Source of the DNA: Fagopyrum homotropicum
Lineage: Eukaryota; Streptophyta; Magnoliopsida; Caryophyllales; Polygonaceae
Direction of reading: 5' to 3'
Length of the DNA stretch: 64,000 bases
Assembly (NCBI GenBank): GCA_033239125.1
Contig: BSWB01000007.1
Coordinates: 104,955,582-105,019,581, forward strand
The number at the start of each line of letters is the position of its first letter. The stretch's first letter is position 1. Shown piece by piece: positions 32,426 to 44,406 of the stretch. The position numbers and the translations under genes are program-made. The notes under the pieces are model-generated. The model was not told the DNA's origin. It did not search any database and worked only from the letters and a program-made list of their open reading frames with translations.

Positions 32426-34031
32426 TTAGCTAAACAATAAAACCTCCGTGATGTTCTCGATATATTCGGAGAATATGACCATCATGCACCTTTGGAAGGT
32501 GGCCGGTGCGTGGCAAAGTCCGAACGGCATTCTTCTATAAGCGAATGTACCCCAAAGGGACGTAAAGGTGGTCTTCTCTTGATTGTCTGGGTGGATGGGG
32601 ATTTGAAAGAATCTTCTATACCTATCCAAGTAGTAGAAGTGTGAGTGTGGTACTAATCTCTCGAGCATTTCGTCGATGAAAGGAAGAGGGAAGTGATCCT
32701 TCTTCGTTGCAACGTTCAGCTTTCTATAATCAATGCACATCCTCCGTCCCGTTACTGTTCTTGTAGGAATCAACTCGTTATTTTTGTTAGTCACAACGGT
32801 CATTCCTCCCTTCTTGGGTACCACATTGACGGGGCTCACCCACTTGCTATCAGAAATTGGAAAGATAATTCCTACATCAAGTAGCTTAAGGATTTCTTTC
32901 TTCACAACTTCTTTCATGATCGGATTTAACCGTCTTTGAGGTTCTTGTGAAGGTTTATGATTATATTCCATCAAAATTTATGCATGCATACCAACAAGAT
33001 CATCTATAGTATAGCCTAAACCTTTCCTACGTAGTTTCAATTCATTCATGAGCCTACTTAGTTCATATTCACTTAAATTAGCGCTAATTGTGACCAAATA
33101 TGTAGAGGTTGGTCCTAGGAATGCGTACCTTAAGTGTTTGGGAAGAGGCTTCAACTCCAAAGTAGGAGTCTCCTTGGTTAAGGCATTGTGGCCTTCCGAG
33201 GCATCACGAGATGATTCCATAGCTGTAGAAGGGGTGGGGAGACGTCCGGGAATGCTTCTAAGAAGCTTTGGAGAGGTTTCAAAATTTCTAGGAATCTCGA
33301 CCTGCCCTTGAAAATCTCGGGCGAGATTTTGGTTTAGGTGACAATCGGCTAGGTTTTCCACTGGTGAATTAATTAAAATCTTGGTCGAGATTTTCTGTCC
33401 TTGACCGAGATTTTTGGCATTTTCCGTGCTATCCTCTAATTCTCCAAATTCAAGCTTAGGATCTTTTTCCAACTCTTCTAAAGCTCGAACTTTAGAATCG
33501 CAGTCCTCCTTTATTCCCTCTTCAATAATGCTCATACTTATGACTTTTTGTAGCGGATCCTTGAGCAAAATAGAACTCACTATCTCCCTTGAATCTTCTT
33601 CATCATAAACGTTAAAAATATCTTCTCCTAGGACTGGCTCGTTGATCATAGCTGCCAACTGAAACTCTATACTCTCTTCGCCTATGTTGAAAGAGAGTAT
33701 TGCATTCTTGCAATCCACCATAGAACTAAAAGTTTCAAGGAATGGTCTTCCAAGAATAATTGGAATCGGATGATTTGTTGGAATGTCTAAAATAACAAAA
33801 CCAATGGGGATGTAGAACTTACCTAGTAATACGGGAATGTCTTCGAGAATTCCCACCGGATGTGTTAATGATCTATCCACCATGTAGAGTGTCATCTTTC
33901 CTGGTTCTAGCATTCCGAGTCCTACTTTCTCACATAACGCAAGTGGTATGATGCTCACACTTGCTCCAAGATCGAACAAGGTTTCAAAAGTTGCCTCTCA
34001 AACTCCTATGGGGACGTAATAAGATCAGAGA
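32426..34031 (-). pseudogene. Athila C protease and RT (catalytic loop lost)
   Basis: From about 33979: protease FDLGASVSIIPLALCEKVGL, ILDIPTNHPIPIILGRPFL; linker with C-family palindromes translated as NLGQG, KISTKIL and QNLARDF; then LPKHLRYAFLGPTSTY. One TAA (32978-32980) interrupts an otherwise single frame into RT: SDSKWVSPVNVVPKKGGM, CIDYRKLNVATKKDHFPLPF, RRMPFGLCHAPATFQRCMM, then EYIENITEVLLFS-stop. The FMDDF catalytic segment is deleted, so RT is dead. The sequence stops abruptly at 34031 against a Tekay-like LTR; gag is absent. Confidence 0.85.
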
Positions 34032-34719
34032 TGTAATAACCCGAATCCGCGGGACTCGGGATGCTACGGGCAAGACCTCAAAAATGGGTCCCGACCCTTA
34101 GCCTGACAACAATTTCACCGGACCTTTCCAATAAGACACAAATAAAGGCAAACTCAAACCGTTTATAATGTATGCGAGAAACTAAAATGTAAAGATACAA
34201 GGTGGAAACTCAGCCGAGTCCTAAAAACGACACACAAACTCTGATACACAAACATCCGAAACGTACAACATAAACATAAACCAACAACATAACAAAACCC
34301 AAAAAGTCCCCGGCCTATAATGTACGGCGACCCCCGGCTGTCCACTCCTCAACCTCACTCGGCGGCGTACCTAACCTACAGGGCATCTACACAAACGGTT
34401 TAAAACCGTTAACTCATATTCGAAGCATTAGAAGCAAGGTGAAGACACATACGCACCGATACATAAAAATATCACATAGCATGCTCTAAAACACACAAGT
34501 CCGGTTTATTATCTTTTATTATTAAGTCATATCCCGTTCTAATTTAACTTCTTTTGTGACACAAGAATCTCCCGAAACTCGCCTCGGTCCCCACTTACCG
34601 GCATGGAATGGTACTGGTGCATCCGACCGTCTACCAACACGGGCTAGTCGCCAAGAACCTCCTACCTCAACGCAAGAGCTAGACAAGTTGACACCGCCCG
34701 TTATCATACACTAGGGCCA

Positions 34720-34766
<47 letters not shown>

Positions 34767-36082
34767 TTGGTTATCCTATTTCCGGTTTTGTTGTTATAAA
34801 GCAATAATAAAACACACACCACCAAACATGCATCAAAGCTAATACAAAGAATATGAGCTAAGTAACTCTGGAGACTTACCTCGCCTCAACTCTCAACTCA
34901 AAACACTCTAGCTTCCTTTGGGATGAAGCCCCCAACCCGCTCACAAGAAGATACGTATCAACACATGCTCACGCTCAAGAAGTCTTAGACTTCACTCGAG
35001 TGATCTATGCAAGATCACCTAACCCTCAAGCTAGGAACGCATCCTAGAAACCAAGATACACACCACACTCTCAGCACATGACTGCAACTCAAAACAGTCC
35101 ACTACCTCACAAGATCAAAAACCGCAGCCAAAGAGGAATTTACGATCCTAGTAAGTCCAACATGCTCAACGTACTCAAAGCTATCAACTACATCGCGTCT
35201 TAAGGGCTCCTAGGTTGTCAACCACTGGGTGACATTCTCAAGCTACTCTAGGCCATCCTAGCATGCTACTAACAAGACATAACCTCAAAGCTAAGGAAGG
35301 AATGAAGAGAAAGGGAGAAGAGAAGCCTACTGGTGAAGAAACGCAGCCGCGGAGTCAAGATGTTGCCTTTGGGAAGCTCAGTGCCGCCCCTACTGTCTCC
35401 TTGCGCCGCCCCTGAAGTGGTCCTAATCCGCCCCCGCGTCTCTAATGATCTGCCCCCGCGGTTTGAGAAGCAGAAGGTCGTCTTCTTCGTCTTCGACTGT
35501 TGATCTTGGGCTCCAATGTCCTCCTCTTCTTGTTGAGTCTTCTCCAAACACCAACCACTGATCTTAGACTCCTCTCTACGACCTAAACGAGCTAAGAACA
35601 TGCACATGCAACGATTTGAGGAAAAAGCTTTCTTAAGAGCTTCATCCATGACAATGGATGAAGGAGGGGAGAAGAAAGGGTAAATAGCAAAGGAGGAGAA
35701 GGGAAGAAGAGGAAGAAGCTTACTAAATTGAATCTTGAATCTCCTCTACTACAGCTCACACATAAGCAAGATCTCCAAGAGAAGAGAGGAAGGAAGCACA
35801 AGAGAGAAGTAGGAGAGAAATGAAAAGCGTGAAAACAAAAGTGAGGAGAGAGGGAGCGTTTGGCTGAAAAGGCGGGAGGGAAACAAGGGGTCAGCTGACC
35901 TCTTGTCACCTCAGCTAGGAACGAGGGGTCGGAAAGCGAAAAGGGGAAAACGAAGGGTCGGCACAGGATTTTGGGAATAAATCCTAGTACTCAACACCTT
36001 GTGCCTGCGGCAAAACTGAACCGCTAACACGGAAAGATCGATAAAACGCTCCAAGGCCGGAATTGAAAATTCTGGATGTTAC
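34032..36082 (-). repeat. 3' LTR of the Tekay-like element
   Basis: Ends are TGTAATAACCC on the plus strand and TGTAACATCC on the minus strand, so the LTR is TG...CA with GTTACA-type termini. About 2.05 kb. It contains an AT-dinucleotide microsatellite (about 34723-34765). Frames at 35269-35909 (minus), rich in Ser/Pro/Phe, are by-products of a pyrimidine-rich leader. Confidence 0.8.
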
Positions 36083-36100
36083 AACTAACCCCCCTAAAAA
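36083..36100 (-). other. Polypurine tract of the Tekay-like element
   Basis: Minus-strand TTTTTAGGGGGGTTAGT lies directly before the LTR start TGTAACATCC, as expected for the plus-strand primer. Confidence 0.7.
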
Positions 36101-36310
36101 CAAGTTTCGTGCCGAAACTTGCTAAACGCAGCACTCTCGGCCAAACATGTCTCGTAACCACGCGGAACTCATAAAACGTCAACTTTCGGCCTATGCCTAG
36201 ACTACGGATAAAATCACATCAAGACCTCACAAGTTACTCATATACTCATACGAACTCACATAACACGTCATGACATAAACACATAGCACAAACAAGGGAG
36301 AATTTCGGGA

Positions 36311-39300
36311 CTAACCCGACGGTCCTATCGATGTCGCTAAACCTGCATAAAACTCGGGATAGTTCCTCCGGATACTATCATCCGTCTCCCATTTAGCCTC
36401 ATTGGCTCCTTGTTTTGACCACTGCACTCTTAGCATCGGTATCTCTTTCGATCGAAGGCGTCTCGTACACCGCTCTAAAACTGCTATCGGATGCTCCGCA
36501 AAAGTATGGTCCGGCACGACCACTCGGTCCTTGTGGCTAATGATATGCCTCGGGTCGTGGATGTACTCTCTCAACTGAGATACATGAAATACCGGATGCA
36601 TACCCTCCAACCGCAGTGGCAATGCTAATCTGTATGTCACCTCACCGACGCTCTACACTATCTCGAACGGACCGACATATTGGGGGCTTAACTTCCTATT
36701 AATGCCGAATTTCCGGACGCCCCGCGTCGGTGATACCCTCAACCACACCTGAGCTCCTACCCTGAACTCGAGACGTCTATGCCTCCTATCCGCATACGAC
36801 CTTTGACAACTCTGTGCGGCCATCATCCTCTCTCGGATCAAAGAAACCCTAGCCATGTTGTCTTGTACCTGATCTGAAGCTACAACGCTAGAACTCCCCG
36901 GCTCGTCCCAGCGTAAGGGAGTGCAGTATCTCCGCCCATACAACGCCTCATACAGTGCCATCCCCATCGACGCATGTCATCTGTTATTATACGAAAAATC
37001 CACCAATGGGAGGTGGTAGGGCCATACCTGCCCCCAATCTAGCACACATGCTCGTATCATGTCCTCCAAGGTCTGAATAATCCGCTCGAACTGGTCGTCG
37101 GTCTGTGGATGATATGTGGTGGTGAAATGTAGACTTGAACCTAGGGCGGCGTGTGCCTGCTACTAGAACCTCGAGGTAAAACTCTCATCCCTATCCGAGA
37201 TGATGGTACTCGGCACTTCATGTAATCTCACAATCTAACGGGTAAACTCCTCGGCTAAATGACTCACTTGGCAGGTCGCGCATCCAGCCATATATCTAGC
37301 TACATCGGGCTTGAGCCCGCCCCAACAGTAAGATCTCCTGATATCCCGGTACATCTTACCCGTGCTTGGATGCACCGAGTAAGGTGTAGAATGTGCCTCG
37401 TGCAAAATCCACTCTCTCAGCTCCTAATCTCGGTACACAAATACGCCCCTGGAGTCTCAATACTTTGACTGCCCCTACGGCAACTGCAGTGCCTCTCCTC
37501 GGGACATCCTATCCCGGATGCTCATCAAAATGAGACATCCCTCCGTCTTCTGCCGGATCTCTCCGGACAGGTCAGGTAATACCTCTAACTCGGACAAACG
37601 ACAATCCGTATCCGGGAACCGGATATCCAACTCCAACTCTATCAAATCCCTCTACAATTGTGGCTGAACCGTAATTCGACCTATAGCCTCCTCTCAAGGT
37701 GTCCTCCTACTCAAAGCATCAGCGATTACGTTCGCCTTCCCCGGATGGTACAAAATCTCCTAATCAAAGTCCTTAATCAGCTCTAACCATCTCCTCTAGC
37801 GGTTATTCAACTCCCGTTGAGTGAATATATACTTCACACTCGTATGGTCTGTGAAGATCTGACACGTAGCCCCGTACGAGTAATGTCGCCAGATCTTTAG
37901 GGCATGAACCACTGCCGCTAGCTCAAGATCATGAGTAGGGTAGTTCTCCTCTTACGGCTTCAACTGCTGGAAAGCGTACGCAATAACCCTACCCCTCTAC
38001 ATCAAAATGCACCCAAAGTCTAGCTTGGAGGGGTCACTATACACTACAAAATCCTCTACGCTTTTAGGCTGGGCTAAAACGGGAGCGGAGGTCAACCTCC
38101 TCTTCAACTCCTCGAAGCTGCGTTGACAAGGCTCGGACTAGACGAACCTGGTAGACTTCCTCAAAAATGAAGTAAGCGGCCATGCAATCACAAAGAAACC
38201 CTCAACAAATCGGCTGTAGTATCCCGCTAAGCCCAAGAAATTGCGCACCTCCTTGACCGTCCTTGGAGGCGGCCATGAAGATCGGACTTTATCATCTCCG
38301 GGTCAACTATGACACCCTCAACGGAAACTATATGACCCAGAAATGCCACCTCGAACATCCAAAACTTTCACTTAGAGAGCTTAGCGTAAAACTCTCTATC
38401 TTGAAGGACTCGAAGCACCGTCCTCAAGTGTCCAGCATGTTGCTCCCTACTCCGGAAGTAAACCAAGATGTCATCTATAAACACTACCACGAACTGGTCC
38501 ACAAAGTCGATGAAGATGCCGTTCATAAACTCCATGAAGACGGCGGGTGCATTCGCGATCCCGAATGGCATCACGACAAACTCATAATGGCCATATCTCG
38601 TCCTGAATGTCGTCTTCAGCACGTCCTCCTCTCTCACCCTCAACTAGTGATATCCCGACCTCAAATCAATACGTCAAAACACGGAGGCTCCCTGTAACTG
38701 GTCCAACAAATCATCAATGTGCGGTAACGGGTACTTGTTCTTGATTTTGACTTTGTTCAGCTCCTGGTAATCAATGCATAGCCTCAAAGATCCGTCCTTC
38801 TTCCTGACGAAGAGGACTAATACACCCCAGGGGGAAATGCTCGGATGTATGAAACCTCTCTCGGTTAACTCCTCGAGTTGCTTCTTCAGCTACAACATCT
38901 CGATCGGCGCCATGCGGTATGGATGCTTGGATATTGGCCTCGTGCCGGGCTCCAACTCAATAGCAAAATCAACGCTCCTCTACAGGGGTAGTTTGGGTGG
39001 CTCCTCGAAAACTTTCTCAAACTCTCATGCCACGGGAATCTCCTCCAGCGATGGTCCCATCTCCTCCTTCATGGCATAGCACGAGAAGGCCTCACATCCC
39101 TACCCGATAAGTCTCGCGGCTCGGACCGTGCTAATGACAATACCGGCCTTCCCGAGGTCCCAACCTCAGAAAATCATCTCATGCCCCGTCTCCGTGGTAA
39201 CCGTCACGGTCCTCCGGCTGATGTCCAAAACGGCTCGATGGCGGTCCATCCAATCCATCCCAAGGATGACTTCTTCAAGCACTAAGTGTATGACATAGAA

Positions 39301-39660
39301 GTTGGCTAACCAATCATGGTTTCCCAAGCGTATGGGACAACCGTGTACCTCCGGGTACCACTAACCCTACCCCATCGAGTAACCCTATAATTAAGTGTCT
39401 TCCCTCTATCGTAACTAAGGACAACCTAGTTACATAGTCATCGGATATAAAAGAGTGTGTGGCACCCGTATCAAATAAAACTCGGACCGGAAAGCCGTGA
39501 ATCTGAATCCTACCTGTGGCTGCCGGCACCGCTGGATCAACAACATTCCTCAACTCAAATATCCTAACCTGTGTGCCTCTGGTCTCCTGGTGCCTCCACC
39601 ACGGCCTCTACTTTGGCCCTGCCCCTGGGTTGATCCCTGTGTACAGCAGTGAGGCTGGGA
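36311..39660 (-). pseudogene. Tekay-like gag tail-protease-RT-RNase H-integrase-chromodomain
   Basis: In minus order: Gln/Gly/Arg-rich gag tail (39660-39553); protease HGFPVRVLFDTGATHSFIS (39314-39553); RT with KTTFRTRYGHYEFVVMPFGI, ANAPAVFMEFMN and VFIDDILVYFRS (38368-38643); decayed RNase H and integrase zinc domain; integrase end with LYEALYGRRYCTPLRWDEPG and QSCQRSYADRRHRRLEFRVG (36653-36967); C-terminal ALPLRLEGMHPVFHVSQLRE, YIHDPRHII, PIAVLERCTRRLRSKEIPML and VQWSKQGANEAKWETDDSIR (36311-36640), resembling a chromodomain that would target chromatin. Stops and frameshifts throughout. Confidence 0.8.
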
Positions 39661-41517
39661 AGAGTTCTCCAATCACTGCAGCAGTAGAGCCAAGCCGAAC
39701 CCTCACTTTCCTCCTCCTGATCTGTCACGCCGAGGAAGCCGGAGGGCCAGCTGGAACGTCTGAAGGCGCCTCAGTCCAGCAGCGGTTGAAAAGGTGAGCC
39801 ATCTCTTTTCTGCAGTCCAATTCTTGCCCTCTAGATGTTATAATCGTATAGATGATATGTGTTTTCGGTTTCGTTATGAACGGAGATCAAGCCAAGGAAA
39901 TGGAGGGATAGTAAGTGAGTTTGTTGAGGTCTCCTGTAGGTCCAATTGATGATAACTAGATGATAATGAGAGTAGTTTAGACTGCCCTAGAAATAGAAGT
40001 GAAAAACTCATTTTAGAACTCAGCATGGTAAGTGAGTAATGGTCAATGTTGAGGATTAATGTTTGAGCGTTTGGATAAAGATCCACTGTTGAATTTTGGA
40101 TATGTTGTAGACGGTTATACGTAGTATAGGGTATAAAAATTTGAGAAGAAATGAACGGTCGGATTAGAAGTTAGAGGCTTCCGAAGTTGGGTAGTTGAGC
40201 AGTTTTGTAAACCTTAGAATTTTGGCTAAATATAGAATTTGTAAAGGGAGTAGTCAACTTTAGGAATTTTTATAAAACTGTTGAATGAACAGTTTGGAGA
40301 AATTATTTCTCTTAAAGTTAGATAGGACATCATAGATAATCTAGGGATTTAAGTCGGAATTTTTATAAGCGGTTACGAATTTTATATTTGGAATCGAAGT
40401 TAGACCTTTACGATCTTCCGGAAAATAGAAACATAGGAAAAATGTTAGCTTACAACCAAACGAAGCTTTGGGAGTTAGAATATGATTTTAGAATCTCAAA
40501 TAGGAGTTTAGACATGAATTTTAGAATTTTCGGGAATTTCGGGACCAAGGGTAAAATGGTCATTTTACCCTAAATTAATACTGCAACTAGTTATGTCTTA
40601 ATACATTATTCTATTTTAGAAGTCTTAGACTTCTAACTACGTGGGAGTGTGCTAATGCACTTATCCCCTTTGGCAGGCAACTGAGTTGCTACAGTTTACA
40701 GAGCGAGTTGGTTTACAAAGAGTCAAGCTTTATATCAGGTAAGTCCTTTGGGCTTACTTAGCTGACTTCTGAATATGAGCATGAATGATGATAGTGGCGT
40801 GTGATTGAGATGTTTAGAGTTATAGGTTGTGATAGATAATTACCGACCTATACTTGGCCTAAGAGTAACGGGCGGTGGCATTCTGCTCAGTTAGCTTGCG
40901 AGCGCTGGGGGTTTCTTTAGGGACTAGTCCATACTCGGTTTGTAGTGATGCTACCGGCGGAGGTCAGCTAGACCTACACCCAGTTGGATAAGGAACGGAG
41001 GCGAGAGCTGTTAATAGCTCTCGTACCACAACTTAAATTGAATAATGTGAATCACTTAAATAATAGATAATAAACGGTTGAGTGCCAGCATGATGTTTGT
41101 TTATTTTGTTTCTGCTTGTGTTTGTGCTGTTGTCATTCTTCTTATATTTGGATAGTTAGCTAACTGTTGATATGTTGTGTAGATTTGCCACAGGTTAGAG
41201 CAGATGCCGAGTGATCCGGACGGTAGTGGTCAGCCGGGGTGTCGTACTTTAGGACGTTTTATAGTTTCTCCATTTGTGGGTTTTTCAGTTGGACTTTGTT
41301 TCTTGTCGTTCTTTCCGTACTTTGTTACATCACGTTTTCCGGCTGTTAGTTGTTCTGGTCACATTCATACATTGTTAAGAATTATTTCATGATTTCTGGT
41401 TTTCCTTATCTGTGCCTTGTTGTAAGATCTTGTTAAGTTGTTGTCAAACTAAGGTCGGGACCCACTGTGCGGTCCTCACCAGTAACTTCCCGAGTTGTAA
41501 AATTTGGGGTGTTACAA
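39660..41517 (+). repeat. Tekay-like LTR in opposite orientation, 5'-truncated
   Basis: Ends GGGGTGTTACA at 41517. Its plus strand aligns by eye with the minus strand of the LTR at 34032-36082 (shared AACGGGCGGTG, GGCGAG, GTGTAGAT, CAGCCGGGG and GGTCCCGACC-type blocks), but with clear divergence, so the two are related families or old copies in inverted order. A splice-donor-like GAAAAGGTGAG lies near 39788. The left boundary is approximate. No gene is seen. Confidence 0.65.
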
Positions 41518-41944
41518 AGCATATTTTATGGCCAAATCATCTTTTTTCATTTAATTTGTTAAATGCTCAAATCACGTAGCCTCCAATTTCCCTTCTTTTG
41601 CTCATCTTTTGATTTCAAAACTAAATGAGCCTTCAAATGGCGTAAAATTTGTGACTACAGAATCTCTGCTTTGCTTGAATCCTCTTAAATTTATTTTATT
41701 TATTTAAATCTTCATCTCAGCAAATTTTTAGATTTGAATTGAAAATCAAATCTATTTATAAGATGAATGGAAGAGTCTTATCAAGAGAAAAATAGTATAC
41801 AATAAAGCTCAAAAGTAGTAAAGAGGGAGCCAGAAGGGACGTTTGTGAAGGCATCCATGTCTACCACGTTTATTGTGCAAGCCGTGACAACTTACAGATT
41901 CGGATGTATATACTTCCGGTCATTACACCAAATTTTATGGTTGT

Positions 41945-42910
41945 TTGGAATCAAACGATTCTACCGCTACCAAAAAAAACGTAGTCGGCTGAAACTAATT
42001 TGTTTCGCCGCTACATCAATGCCCATGCTTGGCTTGGAACCAGTTGGTTTCTACGTTCGATCATGGAGGGATCGAGTCTTTGAAGTTGAATCAATACAAA
42101 CTTGCAAAGAAGAGTTTAGCCAAGGATGAAGAACAATTGCTCTACTATCTACCTTAAAAAATGGTAGAAATAAAATTTACAAAAATATTTGTATGGAAAA
42201 GAATTTAAACAAAAAATAAAAGGGATGAGTATATTTATATAAGTAAAATTTCCTTCAAATGAAAGTTCTGTAAAAAGGAAAGAAGAATATATCCTACCAA
42301 TTAATTTGGAGATTTAAATATGTTTTCTTTCCATCTAAATATCTAATTTCTCAGTTAAATAGCTTCAAACCATATAATTTTTTCATTACAAAAAAGGTGA
42401 TTAAGTCATTAACTCTCAATTAATGGGTAGTTGAGGAGATTAGTCTAATCACCTAAAATGCTACGTGACTCCTTTCTTTTAAAATAGAGAAAGATGTAGA
42501 GTTTTGCTGGGACATTAATTTGATCCATAAAATGGTTAATTAGAGGGCTATTAATTTGGTCTATAAACTGATTAATGAAAAAGACTATTAAATTGGTCTC
42601 CCTTCACAATATGGTCTTGTACGATTTACAAAATTAAAAAAATACAAAGACAACAAATTCAACTTAAACTCATTGAGTTCGAATCGTAATGGTTGAGGCA
42701 AAAATTGTTGTTGTATAAAATGGTAGATGGTGTGAAAATAAATATTTTCGCTACTACATAATATCCGTAGTTGGTCGAAAGTAAATACTTTCGATCGCTA
42801 CACAAAACTTGTAGTTGGTCGAAAGTAAATACTTTCGATCCCTAAAAAAATCCCGTATATAGTTGGTTGAAACCGATGGGTTTCTCCGCTACACAAGTAT
42901 ACGTAGTCGG
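41945..42910 (+). repeat. Hairpin units flanked by GTAG...CTAC
   Basis: At least six hairpins with differing arms: GAATC/GATTC and GAAAC/GTTTC (about 41945-42025), GAACC/GGTTC-like (about 42040), GAAAATA/TATTTTC (about 42733-42750), GAAAGTA/TACTTTC twice (42775-42794, 42819-42838), GAAACC/GGTTTC (about 42870-42886). Most are flanked by GTAGTTGGT-like and CGCTAC, which also pair. Confidence 0.6.
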
Positions 42911-43404
42911 GTGGAAATGATAGTCAAGGTTAAAAATGAAGTAGCACTTGTAGTACACAAAGCGAGCTCATTTAGCAGTGCTTGCAATAGAAGATACCGT
43001 TTGTTTTGTAGAGGGATGAAGATGAAGTCTACAGGAAGGTTTAATGGAGAAGGATTAATAAAAATTGTTATTTACCTTAATCCTTTTCTAGTCAAATTAA
43101 CATCATAATTTTGACGATTTCCTCCTAAAATTAAGAACAAAATCAATAAGTTTCCTTATTTAAGAATTCTACAAAATAACAAAGAAAGATAATTGTCTTT
43201 TTTTTGTACGGATGGATGATTTTCTATTAGCACTCTTGGTAGGATTTAACTCCTTTTAAATAGGAATTAATTACTCCATTTAATTGGTGGTTAATTAATA
43301 TTCATTTATTATTAAGGATGGATAGTTCGATCACCTTCAACATCTTGGAACATTTTGATACCTACAATATAAGAGATCAATGTTTATTTTAAGAAACACC
43401 ATTT

Positions 43405-44127
43405 AGAACTACGTAAAGAGTTGACGCCATTTTAAAAGGCTACGTAGGTAACTCGATATTAAGTTTAAAATATATCGTGTACAGTCGCAAATCAAATTCA
43501 AATTTTATGCCAAATGAACTACGAGTGGTTTGATCTCTTTTTATAAGAGTACGTAGGAAACTCGATTAATAAATTGTCGAGTTCAACCGCAAAAATTAAA
43601 TTAACTTTTATGTAAATGTAAAAGACAGAAAAGAACTATGTATGATTTGATTCCGTTTTCTTTTACGGATACGTAGGAAATTTGATACAAAACAAAAACG
43701 TATTAAATTCAATCACAAATATATATATTTGACTTTTATATGAAATGAAAGTCATAAACTTAAACTCCAAATATTCTATTAAGAACTACGTACGACTTGA
43801 TTCCTATTAAAAGGATACGTAGGAAATTTGGTAAATTAAAAACCGAATTCAGTCATAAAATTTAAAATATAATAAAATAAATAACCTAACACTTTTCTTG
43901 ATCATGCGCGTGATAGTAGGATAAGTTAAGCAACCCTTCCTAGAAGGTGGGTTTAATTTAATTCTTTGATGCATGGCCGAGATATAAATGTCATGCAAAT
44001 GATAGTTGGATCATCGTCTGGGCAACCCTTCATAGAAGGTGGGTTTGGACTTTGATTCTCTGAAGCATGAAAACACTGCACGGAACTACATGAGACTTGA
44101 TCCTTATTAAAAAGGTACGTAGGCAAC
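43405..44127 (+). repeat. Five CTACGT...TACGTAGG hairpin units
   Basis: Units at about 43405-43447, 43516-43557, 43632-43677, 43782-43823 and 44082-44124. The outer arms are stable. The inner arms differ but pair: GCC/GGC, CTCTT/AAGAG, ATTCCGT/ACGGAT, TTCCT/AGGAT and CCTT/AAGG. Spacing is about 110-150 bp, then about 300 bp for the last unit. Confidence 0.65.
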
Positions 44128-44310
44128 CCGTCCAAAAACGGGTTCAGTCCAAATCACCAAAACCAACCAAATATCGGTATCTATATAAGTTAGAATCAAA
44201 AGGTGAAAAAGAGAGGGTCGAACTCAAATAAAATAAATAAATAAAATGTGTTCTGTAAATTTGTATAAAACATAAAAAAGGCGTTTTGTAAATTTGTGTA
44301 CATTTTTACT

Positions 44311-44406
44311 CAACAATGATCAAAGAATATACACCCATACATCTAGATTTATGAAGATAAAACGTTCAAACCAATCCCAAAATATAGACTATAATACATG
44401 CTTTCA
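44311..44406 (-). repeat. Stub of the 3' LTR of Athila D
   Basis: Minus strand TGAAAGCATGTATTATAG then TCTATATTTTGGG aligns with the first roughly 95 bp of the B LTR, then similarity stops. The left boundary is approximate. Confidence 0.65.

Larger units (their letters stand above)
4552..34031 (-). mobile_element. Athila-type Ty3/gypsy element C (nested host, 5' end missing)
   Basis: Minus-strand Athila element split by two younger plus-strand Athila copies. Reading down from 34031: protease, RT, RNase H, integrase (interrupted by B, 18823-30680), spacer, PF03078-like gene, 3' UTR, and a 3' LTR interrupted by A (5077-13817). Gag, PBS and 5' LTR are absent; at 34032 the sequence changes abruptly to a Tekay-like LTR. 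Its family palindrome is AAATCTCGNNCGAGATTT. Many stops and deletions, including loss of the RT catalytic loop, make it clearly older than A and B. Confidence 0.88.
34032..39660 (-). mobile_element. Tekay/Del-like chromovirus (Ty3/gypsy), degenerate, 5' end lost
   Basis: Minus-strand element with one LTR (34032-36082), PPT, and decayed integrase, RNase H, RT, protease and a gag tail. The lineage call rests on a chromodomain-like C-terminus with the HDPRHII motif. No 5' LTR in the same orientation is found; on the right it abuts an oppositely oriented LTR. Confidence 0.8.
41518..44310. other. AT-rich degenerate repeat region, possible Tat/Ogre-type LTR remnant
   Basis: 2.8 kb without credible coding. 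It holds two sets of hairpin-forming units (listed separately) and two copies of a hairpin CAACCCTTC...GAAGGTGGGTTT (43931-43954, 44023-44046). ACTACGT...TACGTAGG units are, from memory, typical of Tat/Ogre LTRs; that attribution is tentative. Short frames at 41845, 42863 and 43953 look like chance. Confidence 0.5.

Noticed and set aside
35269..35909. Ser/Pro/Phe-rich 126-aa and 105-aa frames, possible small secreted proteins
   Set aside because: They lie within the Tekay-like LTR in a pyrimidine-rich leader; no independent support.
39516..39797. 93-aa plus-strand frame as a host exon
   Set aside because: It overlaps the minus-strand gag tail and the start of an LTR; the splice-donor-like GGTGAG is common in Tekay-type LTRs.
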